Program-made: the position numbers and the translations under genes
NCBI GenBank assembly: GCA_965243105.1
Contig: CBDEUC010000003.1
Location: 1,054,001 to 1,118,000 of the forward strand
Length of the DNA: 64,000 bases
Reading direction: 5' to 3'
Source of the DNA: WLWS01 sp965243105
GTDB lineage: Bacteria > Pseudomonadota > Gammaproteobacteria > Eutrophobiales > Eutrophobiaceae
The notes under the pieces: model-generated
Told to the model about the DNA's origin: nothing
Seen by the model: only the letters and a program-made list of their open reading frames with translations
The model's database searches: none
Shown here: positions 22,608 to 31,770 of the stretch, piece after piece
Numbering within the stretch: position 1 is the first letter of the stretch
Layout of the letters: each line of letters opens with the position of its first letter

Positions 22608-23082
22608 CGATACGCTCCAGCCCTTCTGAACTGACGTGCTGCAACAGCTTAGCTAAATCGCCCATACCCGGAATTGTCAGTTGCGGAGCGATTTCATACA
22701 AGGGAATCAGCACAAAATTTCGCCTTGGTATCTCCGGGTGCGGCACTTTCAGCTCCTCGTGGTCGATTTCCTCTGCGCCGTAGAGCAGCACATCAAGGTC
22801 CAGGGTGCGCGGTCCCCAGTGCTGTTTTCTCACCCGGCCATGCTGGTTTTCAATGTCCTGCAGGGCATGAAGCAGGTCCAGCGCCTCGAGCTCACACTCC
22901 AGCCGCGCCACGGCGTTGATGAAATCGGGCTGGTCCTGCGGACCAAGCGGGGCACTTCGATATATGGAGGAACACTGGAGCTGCTCGACCCCGTCCATGG
23001 AAGCGAGGCTTTCCAGGGCCTTTTGCACCTGCTGCCTCGGGTCATCCAGGTTACTCCCAAGGCCGATATAGCAGGTGGTCAT
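22597..23082 (-). CDS. folK: HPPK (folate biosynthesis pyrophosphokinase)
   Basis: 2-amino-4-hydroxy-6-hydroxymethyldihydropteridine pyrophosphokinase, 161 residues. It begins CYIGLGSNLDDPRQQV and contains YRSAPLGPQDQPDFINAVA and the diagnostic HWGPRTLDLDVLLYG that binds ATP-magnesium, followed by VPHPEIPRRNFVLIPLYEIAP. It is translationally coupled to pcnB (ATGA overlap). Confidence 0.96.
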   Translation of the reverse strand: MTTCYIGLGSNLDDPRQQVQKALESLASMDGVEQLQCSSIYRSAPLGPQDQPDFINAVARLECELEALDLLHALQDIENQHGRVRKQHWGPRTLDLDVLLYGAEEIDHEELKVPHPEIPRRNFVLIPLYEIAPQLTIPGMGDLAKLLQHVSSEGLERIGGG

Positions 23083-24422
23083 TGCTTATTGGGCTTGCGT
23101 GGCCTGCGCTGGAACTTCCTGCGGCTGCCCGATGGTCGTTTCTTGCGCTGCTGTCCCTCGGCCAGCAGCTTGCCGTTTTGCTGTTGAAAATCAGACCACC
23201 AGTCCACCAGCTCCTGCACGTCCTCGCCTGCCTGCGCTCTTAGTACGAGAAAATCATAAGCAGCGCGAAACGAAGGATGGGTTAACAGGCGATGCGGTCG
23301 CTTGCCGTTCCTGCGCCACAGCCTCGGCTGTAATTGCCAGACATCCCGCGCAAACTTGGTAAACCTTCGTGGCATGGCGGTGCTGGCAATTTGCCTTGAC
23401 ACTACCACGTCGGCAGCCAGGTTCATGGCATCGTGTTCTGTTTGCCCCTGCGCGGTGTATTCGCGGGCCAGTTCCTGCAGGGGTTCCCACAACATTGCCG
23501 CGATAATAAAACCCGGTGTCACCGGCTTGTCTTCAGCCAGTCTTCTGTCGGTGTTATCCAGCGCATGGATCAGCAGGGTATGGGGAAAGCCGCCTTCCTG
23601 TGTTTCAAGGATGGCTTCAGTCTGTGGAAACAGCTGCGCAAAGAGATTGTAGTGACGCAGGTTTTCAAAAGTCTGCAAGGCGCAACCGCCGAGAAACAGC
23701 TTGAGTGATTCTTCAAACAGGCGTGCCGCCGGGATCTGCTTCAGCAGATGTGCGTTCTCGATAATAGGTTTTTCCGTTTCCTCGTCGATGCGAAAACCCA
23801 GCTTGGTGGCAAAGCGCACCACGCGCAGCATGCGCACAGGGTCTTCGATGTATCGCTGCAGCGGGCTGCCCACCATGCGAATACGTCCGGCCATGATGTC
23901 CTTCATGCCACCGACGTAGTCCACCACGGTGAAATCCTTGATGTTATAGAACAGCGCGTTGACGCTCAGATCACGTCGCCACACATCCTCGTCAATGCTG
24001 CCATAGACGTTATCGCGAATGATGCGACCGTCACTGGACTCGGTGGTATCCTCGGTATTGTCCAGGTGCGATGAACGAAAGGTGGAGACTTCGATCACCT
24101 CACGGTCGCGACCGTGACCAAAGTGCACGTGCACCAGGCGAAAACGACGCCCGATAATTCGGCTCTGTCGAAACAGCTCGCGGATCTGCTCCGGCCGTGC
24201 GTTGGTGGCCACGTCAAAATCCTTGGGCTCACGCCCCAATAGCAGGTCCCTGACGCTGCCACCCACCAGGTAGGCCTGGAAGCCGGCATTCTTCAGGCGG
24301 TTGAGAACCTTCAGCGCGTTGTCACTGATATTCGCGCGGGAAATGCAGTGTTCTTCCCTGGGTATGATCTGCGGTGCCGGGCGCAGTTGCGCGACGCCCG
24401 CTTTTTCTTTTTCCAAACTCAT
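23079..24422 (-). CDS. pcnB: Poly(A) polymerase I
   Basis: Adds 3' poly(A) tails to RNA and so promotes decay. 447 residues. The class II nucleotidyltransferase head is clear: AYLVGGSVRDLLLGREPKDF with the catalytic acidic pair DFDVATN, then RRFRLVHVHFG and RRDLSVNALFYN. RNA-binding helices follow, and the last 25 residues are almost all Lys/Arg/Pro/Gln (RKKRPSGSRRKFQRRPRK), a basic tail usual for PcnB. First gene of the five-gene operon, separated from tRNA-Glu by about 70 bases on the opposite strand. Confidence 0.95.
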   Translation of the reverse strand: MSLEKEKAGVAQLRPAPQIIPREEHCISRANISDNALKVLNRLKNAGFQAYLVGGSVRDLLLGREPKDFDVATNARPEQIRELFRQSRIIGRRFRLVHVHFGHGRDREVIEVSTFRSSHLDNTEDTTESSDGRIIRDNVYGSIDEDVWRRDLSVNALFYNIKDFTVVDYVGGMKDIMAGRIRMVGSPLQRYIEDPVRMLRVVRFATKLGFRIDEETEKPIIENAHLLKQIPAARLFEESLKLFLGGCALQTFENLRHYNLFAQLFPQTEAILETQEGGFPHTLLIHALDNTDRRLAEDKPVTPGFIIAAMLWEPLQELAREYTAQGQTEHDAMNLAADVVVSRQIASTAMPRRFTKFARDVWQLQPRLWRRNGKRPHRLLTHPSFRAAYDFLVLRAQAGEDVQELVDWWSDFQQQNGKLLAEGQQRKKRPSGSRRKFQRRPRKPNKQ

Positions 24423-24474
24423 TGATTTTAAATAATTTTCCCTTGCGGGATTTCCTCCTGTTCGAGACGCCGCG

Positions 24475-24480
24475 TATAAT
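24475..24480 (+). promoter_or_regulatory. -10 box of the tRNA-Glu promoter
   Basis: A perfect TATAAT ends 13 bases before the mature tRNA 5' end. The matching -35 hexamer is not obvious (GGATTTCC lies in the right area). Confidence 0.55.
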
Positions 24481-24493
24481 ACACTCTTTTTAC

Positions 24494-24569
24494 GCTCCCT
24501 TCGTCTAGTGGCCCAGGACGCTGGCCTCTCACGCCGGAAACAGGGGTTCGAGTCCCCTAGGGAGCGCCA
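24494..24569 (+). tRNA. tRNA-Glu (anticodon CTC)
   Basis: A 76-base cloverleaf. The acceptor stem GCTCCCT pairs with AGGGAGC, the anticodon arm CTGGC-CTCTCAC-GCCGG gives CTC at positions 34-36, and the T-arm is CAGGGGTTCGAGTCCCCT-like. CCA is encoded at 24567-24569. The body closely matches proteobacterial tRNA-Glu, which usually carries TTC. Confidence 0.95.
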
Positions 24570-24684
24570 ATTAAATCAATGACTTGCAATGATCGGCGAG
24601 GATGGCAACCGGTATTGGGCGATGCAGCCCAGGCGGGAGGAATAGCGCGCTAATCTCCGTCAACAGCCGTTCTTTGCCCTGCAT

Positions 24685-24700
24685 TGTGAAGCGGTTCACA
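24685..24700 (+). promoter_or_regulatory. CRP/Vfr-like operator TGTGA-N6-TCACA
   Basis: TGTGAAGCGGTTCACA is a perfect inverted repeat with the exact CRP-family spacing. It ends one base before a TATAAT (24702-24707), so it overlaps the -35 region of the probable promoter for the gene at 24811. A position this close to -10 would favour repression rather than activation, an inference. Confidence 0.5.
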
Positions 24701-24701
24701 T

Positions 24702-24707
24702 TATAAT
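24702..24707 (+). promoter_or_regulatory. Candidate -10 box for the 24811-28439 operon
   Basis: TATAAT about 100 bases before the first start codon. No canonical -35 box at the right spacing; the CRP-like palindrome occupies that place. Confidence 0.4.
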
Positions 24708-24810
24708 TTCGGCCCATGGGGTTTAATTAAGCTTTCGCGTTGCGGGCGCCCTGGAGCAGGTGCCTGTGTATGTTGTTAGTTGTTATATGTTTATGGAGAG
24801 GTAATCATTC

Positions 24811-26136
24811 GTGAAGAGAAGCACTATCCTTGTACTGGCCCTTCTCGCCAGTATTTCGTTCTCACCGGTCTACGCCAGTCAACTTCTGCAGCAGGCCGAG
24901 CAACTTCTAAATGAAAAAAAGGCCTCCGAGGCCTACGACTTGCTGCTTGCCGAGTCAGAAAAACATGCAGGCACACCGGAGTTCGACCTGTTGCTGGGTA
25001 TCGCCGCGTTAAATTCCGGGCACCCGACCCAGTCGGTGTTTGCCTTTGAGCGTGTTCTGGCCCTTGACCCCGGTAATGCCCGGGCCAGGGCGGAACTTGC
25101 CAGGGCCTATTTTGAAATGGGCGAAAATGAGGCCGCGCAGGCAGAGTTTCGCGAGGCACAGGACAAGTCGCTTCCGGCTGAAATTGAAAGACGGATCGCC
25201 GAGTACCTTGGCGCCATCGATGCAAGGCTTGCGGCGCGCCGTACCAGGATTGACGTGTACATAGACGGTACCCTGGGATTTGATTCGAACGTCAACAGCG
25301 CAACCGATACCTCGCTGATAGCTATACCGGCCTTTGGCAACCTGCAGTTCAACCTTGACGACAGCGGGCGCGAACTGGACAGCGGGTTTTTCGCCATCGG
25401 CGCCGGCACGCTTTTTTCCACGCCATTCATGAACCGCGAGGACCTGCGCCTGTTTGGTGGCATCAACCTGAACGAGCGTATTACCTTTACCGAGTCTGAC
25501 TTTCGCACACGCACTCTCAATGGCCAGGTGGGCCTGCGCTACTCCCGTGGAAAGAATGCCTTTCTTGCATCTCTCAGCGGACAAAAATACTGGCTCGGCG
25601 GCGAAGACAACCGCGACCTCGGCGGTGTGAACCTGCAGTGGCTGCACGCCTACAATGAGCGCACGCAGTTTTCCCTTTTTGGTACCTTTAATGCCCAGCG
25701 CTTTCCCGGGCAGAGGGTCAGGAACGTTAACCAGTACACCGGCGGTGTCGGCGTCGTACATGCCCTGGCTGGAGATGGTGAACCTGTCATTTTCGCCTCT
25801 CTCTCCGGCGGCACCGATGAAGAACTGCGCGGAACAAGGCCGGACATCGGCAAGAAATTCCTCAACATACGCGTCGGCGGGCAGTACAGCCTGAATCAAA
25901 AAACTGTCCTGCACGGCAGCGTCAGCTACCAGTACAGCGACCACGGCGGCGATGACCCGCTGTTTCTGAGGGAGCGCAGTGACGACTTTGTACTTGCCAG
26001 GGCCGGCCTGGTTTACCGGCTTGCAAAAGGCTGGAGTGTCAGGCCCGAGATCCAGTACTCCAATAACAGTTCAAATATTGTCATAAATGATTTTGACCGC
26101 TGGCAGACCTTTGTCACTGTCAGGAACCAGTTCTAA
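24811..26136 (+). CDS. TPR plus outer-membrane beta-barrel protein (SLAM/DUF560-like)
   Basis: A 441-residue exported protein with signal MKRSTILVLALLASISFSPVYA. Residues about 23-150 form TPR helices (LLLGIAALNSGHPTQSVFAF, ARAELARAYFEMGENEAAQ). From about 155 to the C-terminal Phe the sequence is beta-barrel-like, with repeated aromatic strands and ends FVTVRNQF. TPR followed by a 14-strand-type barrel is the layout of surface lipoprotein assembly modulators (Slam/DUF560). The GTG start follows GGAGAGG. The partner here appears to be the FecR-domain protein next door; what it exports is unknown. Confidence 0.78.
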   Translation: MKRSTILVLALLASISFSPVYASQLLQQAEQLLNEKKASEAYDLLLAESEKHAGTPEFDLLLGIAALNSGHPTQSVFAFERVLALDPGNARARAELARAYFEMGENEAAQAEFREAQDKSLPAEIERRIAEYLGAIDARLAARRTRIDVYIDGTLGFDSNVNSATDTSLIAIPAFGNLQFNLDDSGRELDSGFFAIGAGTLFSTPFMNREDLRLFGGINLNERITFTESDFRTRTLNGQVGLRYSRGKNAFLASLSGQKYWLGGEDNRDLGGVNLQWLHAYNERTQFSLFGTFNAQRFPGQRVRNVNQYTGGVGVVHALAGDGEPVIFASLSGGTDEELRGTRPDIGKKFLNIRVGGQYSLNQKTVLHGSVSYQYSDHGGDDPLFLRERSDDFVLARAGLVYRLAKGWSVRPEIQYSNNSSNIVINDFDRWQTFVTVRNQF

Positions 26137-26145
26137 AGGATGAAC

Positions 26146-27840
26146 ATGATGATTAATCAACCAGTATCGATGAAACATCTTTCTCTTATCACGGCGCTTA
26201 TCGCACCGCTGTTATTCCCGGCCACCCTGCAGGCTGCAGCGGCGGGTAAGGTGGTATTTGCTACCGGCAGCGCCAGCGCAGTTAATGCCAGCGGTGCAAG
26301 TCGCAGCCTGCGCCGGGGCGATGAAGTTTTTTCCGGTGATAGCCTGCGCACCTCTGCCCGAAGCCGCCTGCAGGTATCATTTGCCGATGGTGCTTACATA
26401 TCCGTACAACCATCAAGCGAATACAAGATCGAGAATTACAATTACTCGGGCAAGGAAGATGGCAGTGAACGTGCTTTCTACCGTCTTCTCAAGGGCGGTA
26501 TTCGTGCGGTCACCGGCTACATAGGCAAGCGTAATCGCGAAAGCTACAGGGTCAGCACCGCGGTCGCCACCATTGGTATTCGAGGCACCGGCCACAACAC
26601 GCGTATTTGTGACGGTGACTGCCCGGGAAAGAAAGACGGTCTTTACCACAGCACCTGGGAAGGTGAAACCGTGGTCCAGAATGACGTCGACAGCCGCAAT
26701 GTTCCCGCTGGCAACGGTGTTTACGTCGAAGACATTGACACAAAAATCATACCCACTAACCAGCCTGACGGCGCCACCGCGGTGGATACTGCCAGCAAGG
26801 AACGTGAGAAGCAGGAAGAGGAAGAAGAGTCCAACGCACTGGTATCAACCGGTAACCAGCGAACCAGTGATGACGGCCTGCAAACCGTCGTCGTGGAAGA
26901 CCAGGAAGTGATCGATGAGCTGGAAAATCCCTTTGGTGATCCTACCTTTTCCGAGGTGGATGATGGCCTCGTGCTGCAGGGCGTGCTGCCGGACGTTGAT
27001 GACCCCGAGGGCGTAGATGCACCTGCCTTTACCGATGTCAGTATTTTCAGTACCAGTGACGGTAAGCCTATCGCCATTCTCGGTAACGAAGAAGATGACG
27101 ATGGCGGAACGGTCACCAATTTTGAAGTATTCGCAACCATTGACCCGGCCGCTGCACTGGGTGTCAACGATCCCGCTGCGCTGGAACTGGTGGAGGAAAT
27201 CCTTGCTGCTGCCGATCCGGACAAGGTTGACCTGTTCCTGCAGATGCCCGCCAGTGTGGCTGAAGCCGGCTCTACCAATGAAGGACTCTCAGTGGCGAGG
27301 TGGTCAGATGGTCGCGTGCTTTCCGTTGACAGGAACCTTGCTACCAACCTGTTCGAGGAAACCAATGTTGATGAACTGACCGGCTACCAGAGCATACATT
27401 TTATTTATGGTGACACACCCGGACCTATTCCCACCAGTGGCGGTGCACTCTACCAGTTCACTATCGGTACCCAGTCAACCTCGGTATCAGGAGACACTAT
27501 CGGGATCGGTGTCACGGCTGGTTCTATTTCAGTTACTTTCTCCACCTCCGATGCCTTCATCAGCATGAGCGTGGATCATGATTCGACGCTGTACAACATT
27601 ACCGGGAATCTCATGATCGACGGTGCCAGCCTGCAGGATACCAGCGTCTTTGCCTTTACAACTGCACCGGGCAGTGCCTGTAATCCCAACTGTGAGACCT
27701 TTATCGACGGCGGTTTTGCCGGTCCGGCTTCACCGAGCATGCCCAGCATGCCAAACAACATCGGTATCGAGTACGACATCCAGGATACGGATGTTGTCAC
27801 CGGCGTAGCGGGCTTCAGCTATGAGCTGGTTGGGCCTTAA
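26146..27840 (+). CDS. FecR-domain secreted protein
   Basis: About 564 residues with a signal peptide (MKHLSLITALIAPLLFPATL, cleaved near AAAAG). A FecR domain lies at about 32-165, with GDEVFSGDSLRTSARSRLQV, ADGAYISVQPSSEYKI and VSTAVATIGIRGTGHNTRI. A long acidic, low-complexity region follows (EKQEEEEESN, DDPEGVD), then a beta-rich C-terminal domain with two Cys (SACNPNCETF). There is no transmembrane helix before FecR, so it is not a classical sigma regulator. It is probably a surface or periplasmic protein of the FecR/TPR-barrel pairing. ATG 26146 is preferred because AAAGGA precedes it; 26140 overlaps that site. Confidence 0.8.
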   Translation: MMINQPVSMKHLSLITALIAPLLFPATLQAAAAGKVVFATGSASAVNASGASRSLRRGDEVFSGDSLRTSARSRLQVSFADGAYISVQPSSEYKIENYNYSGKEDGSERAFYRLLKGGIRAVTGYIGKRNRESYRVSTAVATIGIRGTGHNTRICDGDCPGKKDGLYHSTWEGETVVQNDVDSRNVPAGNGVYVEDIDTKIIPTNQPDGATAVDTASKEREKQEEEEESNALVSTGNQRTSDDGLQTVVVEDQEVIDELENPFGDPTFSEVDDGLVLQGVLPDVDDPEGVDAPAFTDVSIFSTSDGKPIAILGNEEDDDGGTVTNFEVFATIDPAAALGVNDPAALELVEEILAAADPDKVDLFLQMPASVAEAGSTNEGLSVARWSDGRVLSVDRNLATNLFEETNVDELTGYQSIHFIYGDTPGPIPTSGGALYQFTIGTQSTSVSGDTIGIGVTAGSISVTFSTSDAFISMSVDHDSTLYNITGNLMIDGASLQDTSVFAFTTAPGSACNPNCETFIDGGFAGPASPSMPSMPNNIGIEYDIQDTDVVTGVAGFSYELVGP

Positions 27841-27938
27841 AATGAGTACTTTTACCCAAGAATGACATATATTTTCACTAAATTTTCTACTAAGCTATCC
27901 ACTCACCACAGAAGAAGAATGTAAGGAGTAATCCCATC

Positions 27939-28439
27939 ATGACAAACCTGAAGTTTTGCAAGTCCATCATGGCAATCCTGGCTGCTGCCTTTGCCCTGTC
28001 CATCAACACCGTCCACGCTGATGATGCCGGGCTGGAAATTGGTGTACTGAAGTGCAGTGTTGTGCCCGGTTCACGAACAAACCTGATCATACGTTCCACG
28101 GCTGATGTCAGCTGCACGTTCAACAACGGCGGCGTTCTCGAGCGTTACAATGGCGAGGCCGGTATCGCACTTGGACTCGACCTGAGCTTCAAGACTGAAG
28201 AAAACATGGCTTTTGCCGTAATTTCTGCCACTTCCGATGCCAGCCCGGGTTCCTACGCCCTTGAAGGCAAGTATGTCGGTGGCCAGGCCGCTGCCACTGC
28301 CGGTGTCGGTCTTGGTGCCAAGGTCCTGGTGGGTGCAGGTGATACCAGCCTGAGCCTGCAGCCTGTCGCACTTGAAACCAACAAGGGTCTCGGTGCTTCC
28401 GGTGGTATTGGCTTCCTGTATATCGAAAAAGCCAGGTAG
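27939..28439 (+). CDS. DUF992 family periplasmic protein
   Basis: 166 residues with signal MTNLKFCKSIMAILAAAFAL ending VHA-DD. The mature sequence has the DUF992 pattern: LEIGVLKCSVVPGSR, then SCTFNNGGVLERYNGEAGI, FAVISATSDASPGSYALEG and a Gly/Ala/Val-rich ending GVGLGAKVLVGAG with LSLQPVALETNKGLG. Two Cys could form a disulphide. Function of the family is unknown. AAGGAG precedes the ATG by 11 bases. It closes the envelope operon, just before a strong terminator. Confidence 0.85.
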   Translation: MTNLKFCKSIMAILAAAFALSINTVHADDAGLEIGVLKCSVVPGSRTNLIIRSTADVSCTFNNGGVLERYNGEAGIALGLDLSFKTEENMAFAVISATSDASPGSYALEGKYVGGQAAATAGVGLGAKVLVGAGDTSLSLQPVALETNKGLGASGGIGFLYIEKAR

Positions 28440-28479
28440 TCGCATCAGCGCTGGCGTCTACGCCGGCAAAGCTTTGAAG

Positions 28480-28507
28480 AGCCCTGCACTGCAGGGCTTT
28501 TTTTATT
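28480..28507 (+). terminator. Rho-independent terminator after the DUF992 gene
   Basis: The stem GCCCTGC-ACT-GCAGGGC is followed by seven T (28498-28504). The T-run abuts the stop of the convergent hydrolase gene, so it may also serve as a bidirectional boundary. Confidence 0.88.
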
Positions 28508-29459
28508 GGCTTATCAGGTTTCTGAGTGCGGAGATAACCAGCCCCGGCTGGTCAAGGTGAATCGAGTGTCCACTTCGCTCGGCGATGAGATGGGTGGCGT
28601 TCTTTACCATCATTGACAGCTCGTCCTGTAATTCCATCCAGGTTTTTTCCATGGCATTGCCATGCTGGTCATGCGGCCATACACGTTGACCGCGGGTAAG
28701 TACTACCATCGGCACCAGCGGCAGCGGCGCCTGCTGGGTCACTTCCCGGGCGCTGCTGGGCAGGCTCAGCATTTCCTCCTGCTGCGTGAATCGGTACTTC
28801 CAGGTGGACATGATGTGATAGGCGCGTGTACCGGTTTCCTCCGGGTAGTTTTCATGTAACACGGGGCGCGATACCACGTAGGTGCGACTCCGTGCAGGTC
28901 GTGGCCGGCTTGGACCCGGCTCCGCACGGGGCAGGCGTTCCACCTGCTGCGGATGGGATGAATCGATCAGCACGATACCGGCAACATCGTCCGGGTAACG
29001 CCGCGCATAATACTGTACGTTAAAACCGCCAAAGGAATGGCCAACAAGGATATAGGGCCCGGGTATATCACCCTTTTCAAGCAGGGTTTTCAATTCGCCC
29101 ACGATACGCCTGCTGGTTCGCGGCAGCGGACCCATGTCACTCCAGGCGTAGCCGGCGCGGTCGTAGGCGCAAACCCGCGTATGTGGGGAAAGTGCTTTTT
29201 GAATATTGACCCACTCCAGGGAAAATCCACCGGCACCGGAGTCGAGCACAACAGTGGGTTCACCCTGTCCCTGGCAGTTGATATGTAGTCGAAATCCACC
29301 CACGTCCACCATCTTTCCCGGTGGCAGGAGCTGGCGATTGAAACTGTCTTCCTTTCTATCGCCTGCCAGGCACTGGTAACTCACCAGGCATAACAGGGCA
29401 AGCAGGTACAGTCCGCGCGGGGTGAAGTTCCTGATGTTCGTGTCCTCTTTATCTTGCAA
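28503..29459 (-). CDS. Alpha/beta hydrolase, membrane-anchored or exported
   Basis: 318 residues. An N-terminal hydrophobic stretch (GLYLLALLCLVSYQCLAGD) predicts export or a lipoprotein-like anchor. The hydrolase core shows VVLDSGAGGFSLEW (oxyanion region), YDRAGYAWSD, the nucleophile elbow GHSFGGFNV (Ser near 143), an acidic residue in IVLIDSSHP and a late His (AERSGHSIHLDQP). It resembles the proline-iminopeptidase/haloalkane-type group, but the substrate is unknown. It is 30 bases downstream of lptG on the same strand and may be cotranscribed. Confidence 0.82.
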   Translation of the reverse strand: MQDKEDTNIRNFTPRGLYLLALLCLVSYQCLAGDRKEDSFNRQLLPPGKMVDVGGFRLHINCQGQGEPTVVLDSGAGGFSLEWVNIQKALSPHTRVCAYDRAGYAWSDMGPLPRTSRRIVGELKTLLEKGDIPGPYILVGHSFGGFNVQYYARRYPDDVAGIVLIDSSHPQQVERLPRAEPGPSRPRPARSRTYVVSRPVLHENYPEETGTRAYHIMSTWKYRFTQQEEMLSLPSSAREVTQQAPLPLVPMVVLTRGQRVWPHDQHGNAMEKTWMELQDELSMMVKNATHLIAERSGHSIHLDQPGLVISALRNLISQ

Positions 29460-29489
29460 GCGTTTACTTTTATGACTGGCTTGCTGTCG

Positions 29490-30557
29490 CTAAGTTTCCC
29501 GGCTGCGCAAAAGGTACAGCGTGATCGCGGCCAGCAGTATCGTGGGCACGCTGACGCTCACGGACGCTGGCACACCGTAGACAACCCCGAGATGTCCACA
29601 GACCTGGTTGAGCAGGTGAAACACGATACCTATCAGGGCACCGAGGAAAACCCGTTGACCAACTGCAATACTTCTCGAGGTATTGCGTACCAGGGGTACC
29701 GCGAGAATGATCATGGCGAGTATGGAAACGGGCCTGACCAGCTTGGCCCACAGTGCCTGCTTGTATCGCTGCGCGTCCTGGGAGTTTTGCTCGAGGAAAT
29801 CGATGTAGCCCACCAGCCCCCAGATGGTCAGGTACTCGGGGTTAACGATAAGCATGTTGACCATTTCCGGTTCCAGCAGGGAATCCCAGTTGGCCCTGTC
29901 AAACTTCTTCTGTATCACCTTCTCGTTACTCAGGATAGACTGGCTGATATTGTTCAGCAGCCACTGGCCGTCTTCGTATTCCCCGGATGTTGCATAGATA
30001 CTGCTGCGAAGCTCATCGTTTTCATCAAACTCGTAGATGTAGATTTCCTCCACGTTTCGACCAGGCAGGATCTTGCGTATGTTGATGTAACTGTTGCCGT
30101 CCCGAGCCCAGAATCCATATTTTGTTTTCAGTGCAATTTGCTCTGACAGGGCAATGGAGCGCATGTGTTGCGCTTTCTCCTCGGTGAAAGGCGCAATTAA
30201 CTCGCCGATAACCAGGGCGATACCCACCAGCAGCAGGCCGGAACGAACCAGCACCACGCTGAGCAGGGTTTTAGAGACACCGGAGGTACGAATCACCGTT
30301 AACTCGCTGTGGTTGGCCATCATGCCCAGCGCCGACATGCTGCCCACCATGGCGGCAATAGGAAAAAGCTCGTAGGCCAGTCTTGGCATGGTTAACAGCA
30401 CGTAGGACACCGCTTCGATAACGCCATAGCTGCCCTTTCCCGTTTCCTCGAGCTGGTCTACCAGGGAAAAAAAACTGAACAGCGCGACAAGTACGGCCAG
30501 GGCAAGTACCGTGGTACCCACCAGGCTGGCCGTTACGTAGCGTTGAATGATTCGCAT
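29490..30557 (-). CDS. lptG: LPS export permease LptG
   Basis: 355 residues, YjgQ/LptG family. Six transmembrane segments in two groups of three (about 12-35, 60-80, 100-120 and 275-350) flank a periplasmic beta-jellyroll (about 130-265), which passes LPS from the LptB2FG transporter to LptC. VLALAVLVALFSFFSLVDQL and MPRLAYELFPIAAMVGSM near the N-terminus, and NHSELTVIRTSGVSKT (coupling helix region), are family signatures. It follows lptF with one base between stop and start. Confidence 0.95.
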   Translation of the reverse strand: MRIIQRYVTASLVGTTVLALAVLVALFSFFSLVDQLEETGKGSYGVIEAVSYVLLTMPRLAYELFPIAAMVGSMSALGMMANHSELTVIRTSGVSKTLLSVVLVRSGLLLVGIALVIGELIAPFTEEKAQHMRSIALSEQIALKTKYGFWARDGNSYINIRKILPGRNVEEIYIYEFDENDELRSSIYATSGEYEDGQWLLNNISQSILSNEKVIQKKFDRANWDSLLEPEMVNMLIVNPEYLTIWGLVGYIDFLEQNSQDAQRYKQALWAKLVRPVSILAMIILAVPLVRNTSRSIAVGQRVFLGALIGIVFHLLNQVCGHLGVVYGVPASVSVSVPTILLAAITLYLLRSRET

Positions 30558-30558
30558 A

Positions 30559-31662
30559 TCAGCGTGCCTGCACTTTCGCCTGTGCCTGGCTCCTGCTGCG
30601 CCAGAACCAGAACCGGGGATACTTGAAAATGAGAAAGATGATGCCGATGAGCAGCAGGTGTACCCACCAGAGTCCGATCAGGGGAGACAGCTCGTCCCGC
30701 TTTACCAGCGTCTTGGAAATACCCAGCAGGTTGCTGTAGATAAAGTACACCATGATGGAGATAAACAGGGGTATGTAACGGGTTTCGCGAAAGGAAAGAC
30801 CGTTTAATGCCACTGCCAGCAGCGGTAACAGCAGGGCACTGATCACGTAACTCATGCGCCACTGTAGCTCAGCCTTGTACTTTGGACGTGGGGAACCCAG
30901 TAGCTCCTTACTCGGTACCCCCTCAAGCCTGACGACTGATTTTTTTTCGTTGTTTCTTTCAATCAACACCGCGTAGGTTCGGTAACGGGTAATCTGGTAG
31001 TCGAGATCACCGGGTGTACCAACATAACGATGCCCGTTGTTAAAGGAGATATAGCGGCTGCCGCTGCGTTCGCTGAATTCATAATTGGCACTGCTTGAGC
31101 GCAGCACGCCAAGACCCTGCCGTTGCCTGACCTGCAGGAAAACATTTTCCATCTTGGTGTCGCCGTCGGTCATGTTCTCAACATAGACAATACGATCACC
31201 CTTGCTGAACTCCTTGAACTGGCCCGCACCGATGCCGGTAATGTCGGATTCCTGCTCGGCCTGTCCTTTAAGACTACTTACCCCGTTCTCCGCCCAGGGC
31301 GCGACAAAAAAGCTGGTGGCAAAAACAATAATTGAAAAGGCAATGGCAAACTTGAAAACCGCCAGCAGGCGAAAACCGCCGGACAGGCCGGAACCTGAAT
31401 AGATCGTGAGCTCCCGGTCCTGCGCCAGCCGCGACAGGGCCAGGGTAACAGAGATAAAAAGCGAGATGGGCAACAGTCGTGGCATGGTGGCCAGCATTTT
31501 CATGGACAGCATCTGGAAAACCAGCTCGCCGGGCAACTTGCCCTCTGCTGCATCGGACAGGAATCGAACGAAGCGATTACTTGCCAGGATCAGTACCAGC
31601 AGACCAACAATCCACAATAGCTTTTCAAGGATTTCGCGGTAAATGTATCGTTCAAGAATCAT
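30559..31662 (-). CDS. lptF: LPS export permease LptF
   Basis: 367 residues, paired with LptG in the inner-membrane LPS extractor. It begins MILERYIYREILEKLLWIVG; LPRLLPISLFISVTLALSRL and DRELTIYSGSGLSGGFRLL form the conserved coupling region. A periplasmic jellyroll (about 130-260) includes VYVENMTDGDTKMENVFLQV, and the C-terminal helices end in a basic QAQAKVQAR tail. Divergent from pepA, an arrangement common in gammaproteobacteria. Confidence 0.95.
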   Translation of the reverse strand: MILERYIYREILEKLLWIVGLLVLILASNRFVRFLSDAAEGKLPGELVFQMLSMKMLATMPRLLPISLFISVTLALSRLAQDRELTIYSGSGLSGGFRLLAVFKFAIAFSIIVFATSFFVAPWAENGVSSLKGQAEQESDITGIGAGQFKEFSKGDRIVYVENMTDGDTKMENVFLQVRQRQGLGVLRSSSANYEFSERSGSRYISFNNGHRYVGTPGDLDYQITRYRTYAVLIERNNEKKSVVRLEGVPSKELLGSPRPKYKAELQWRMSYVISALLLPLLAVALNGLSFRETRYIPLFISIMVYFIYSNLLGISKTLVKRDELSPLIGLWWVHLLLIGIIFLIFKYPRFWFWRSRSQAQAKVQAR

Positions 31663-31722
31663 GGCAGGCCAAATTACCCGGGCGTCCCTTCACGCTGCTA
31701 CTCGCTTCAAGTATTTACATGC

Positions 31723-31728
31723 TAGAAT
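31723..31728 (+). promoter_or_regulatory. Candidate -10 box of pepA
   Basis: TAGAAT lies 42 bases before the pepA ATG, in the 108-base gap shared with divergent lptF. The -35 region is not clearly conserved. Confidence 0.35.
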
Positions 31729-31770
31729 CGGCGTCATTCAATTTTCACCAAAGACATAGTACAGAATATT

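Noticed and set aside
25009..25944. 311-codon minus-strand ORF
   Set aside because: It is antisense to the TPR-barrel gene, has no recognisable motif, and the plus-strand gene has signal peptide, TPRs and barrel strands.
26721..27365. 214-codon Ser-rich minus-strand ORF
   Set aside because: Antisense to the acidic linker of the FecR-domain gene; composition is a mirror of that linker.
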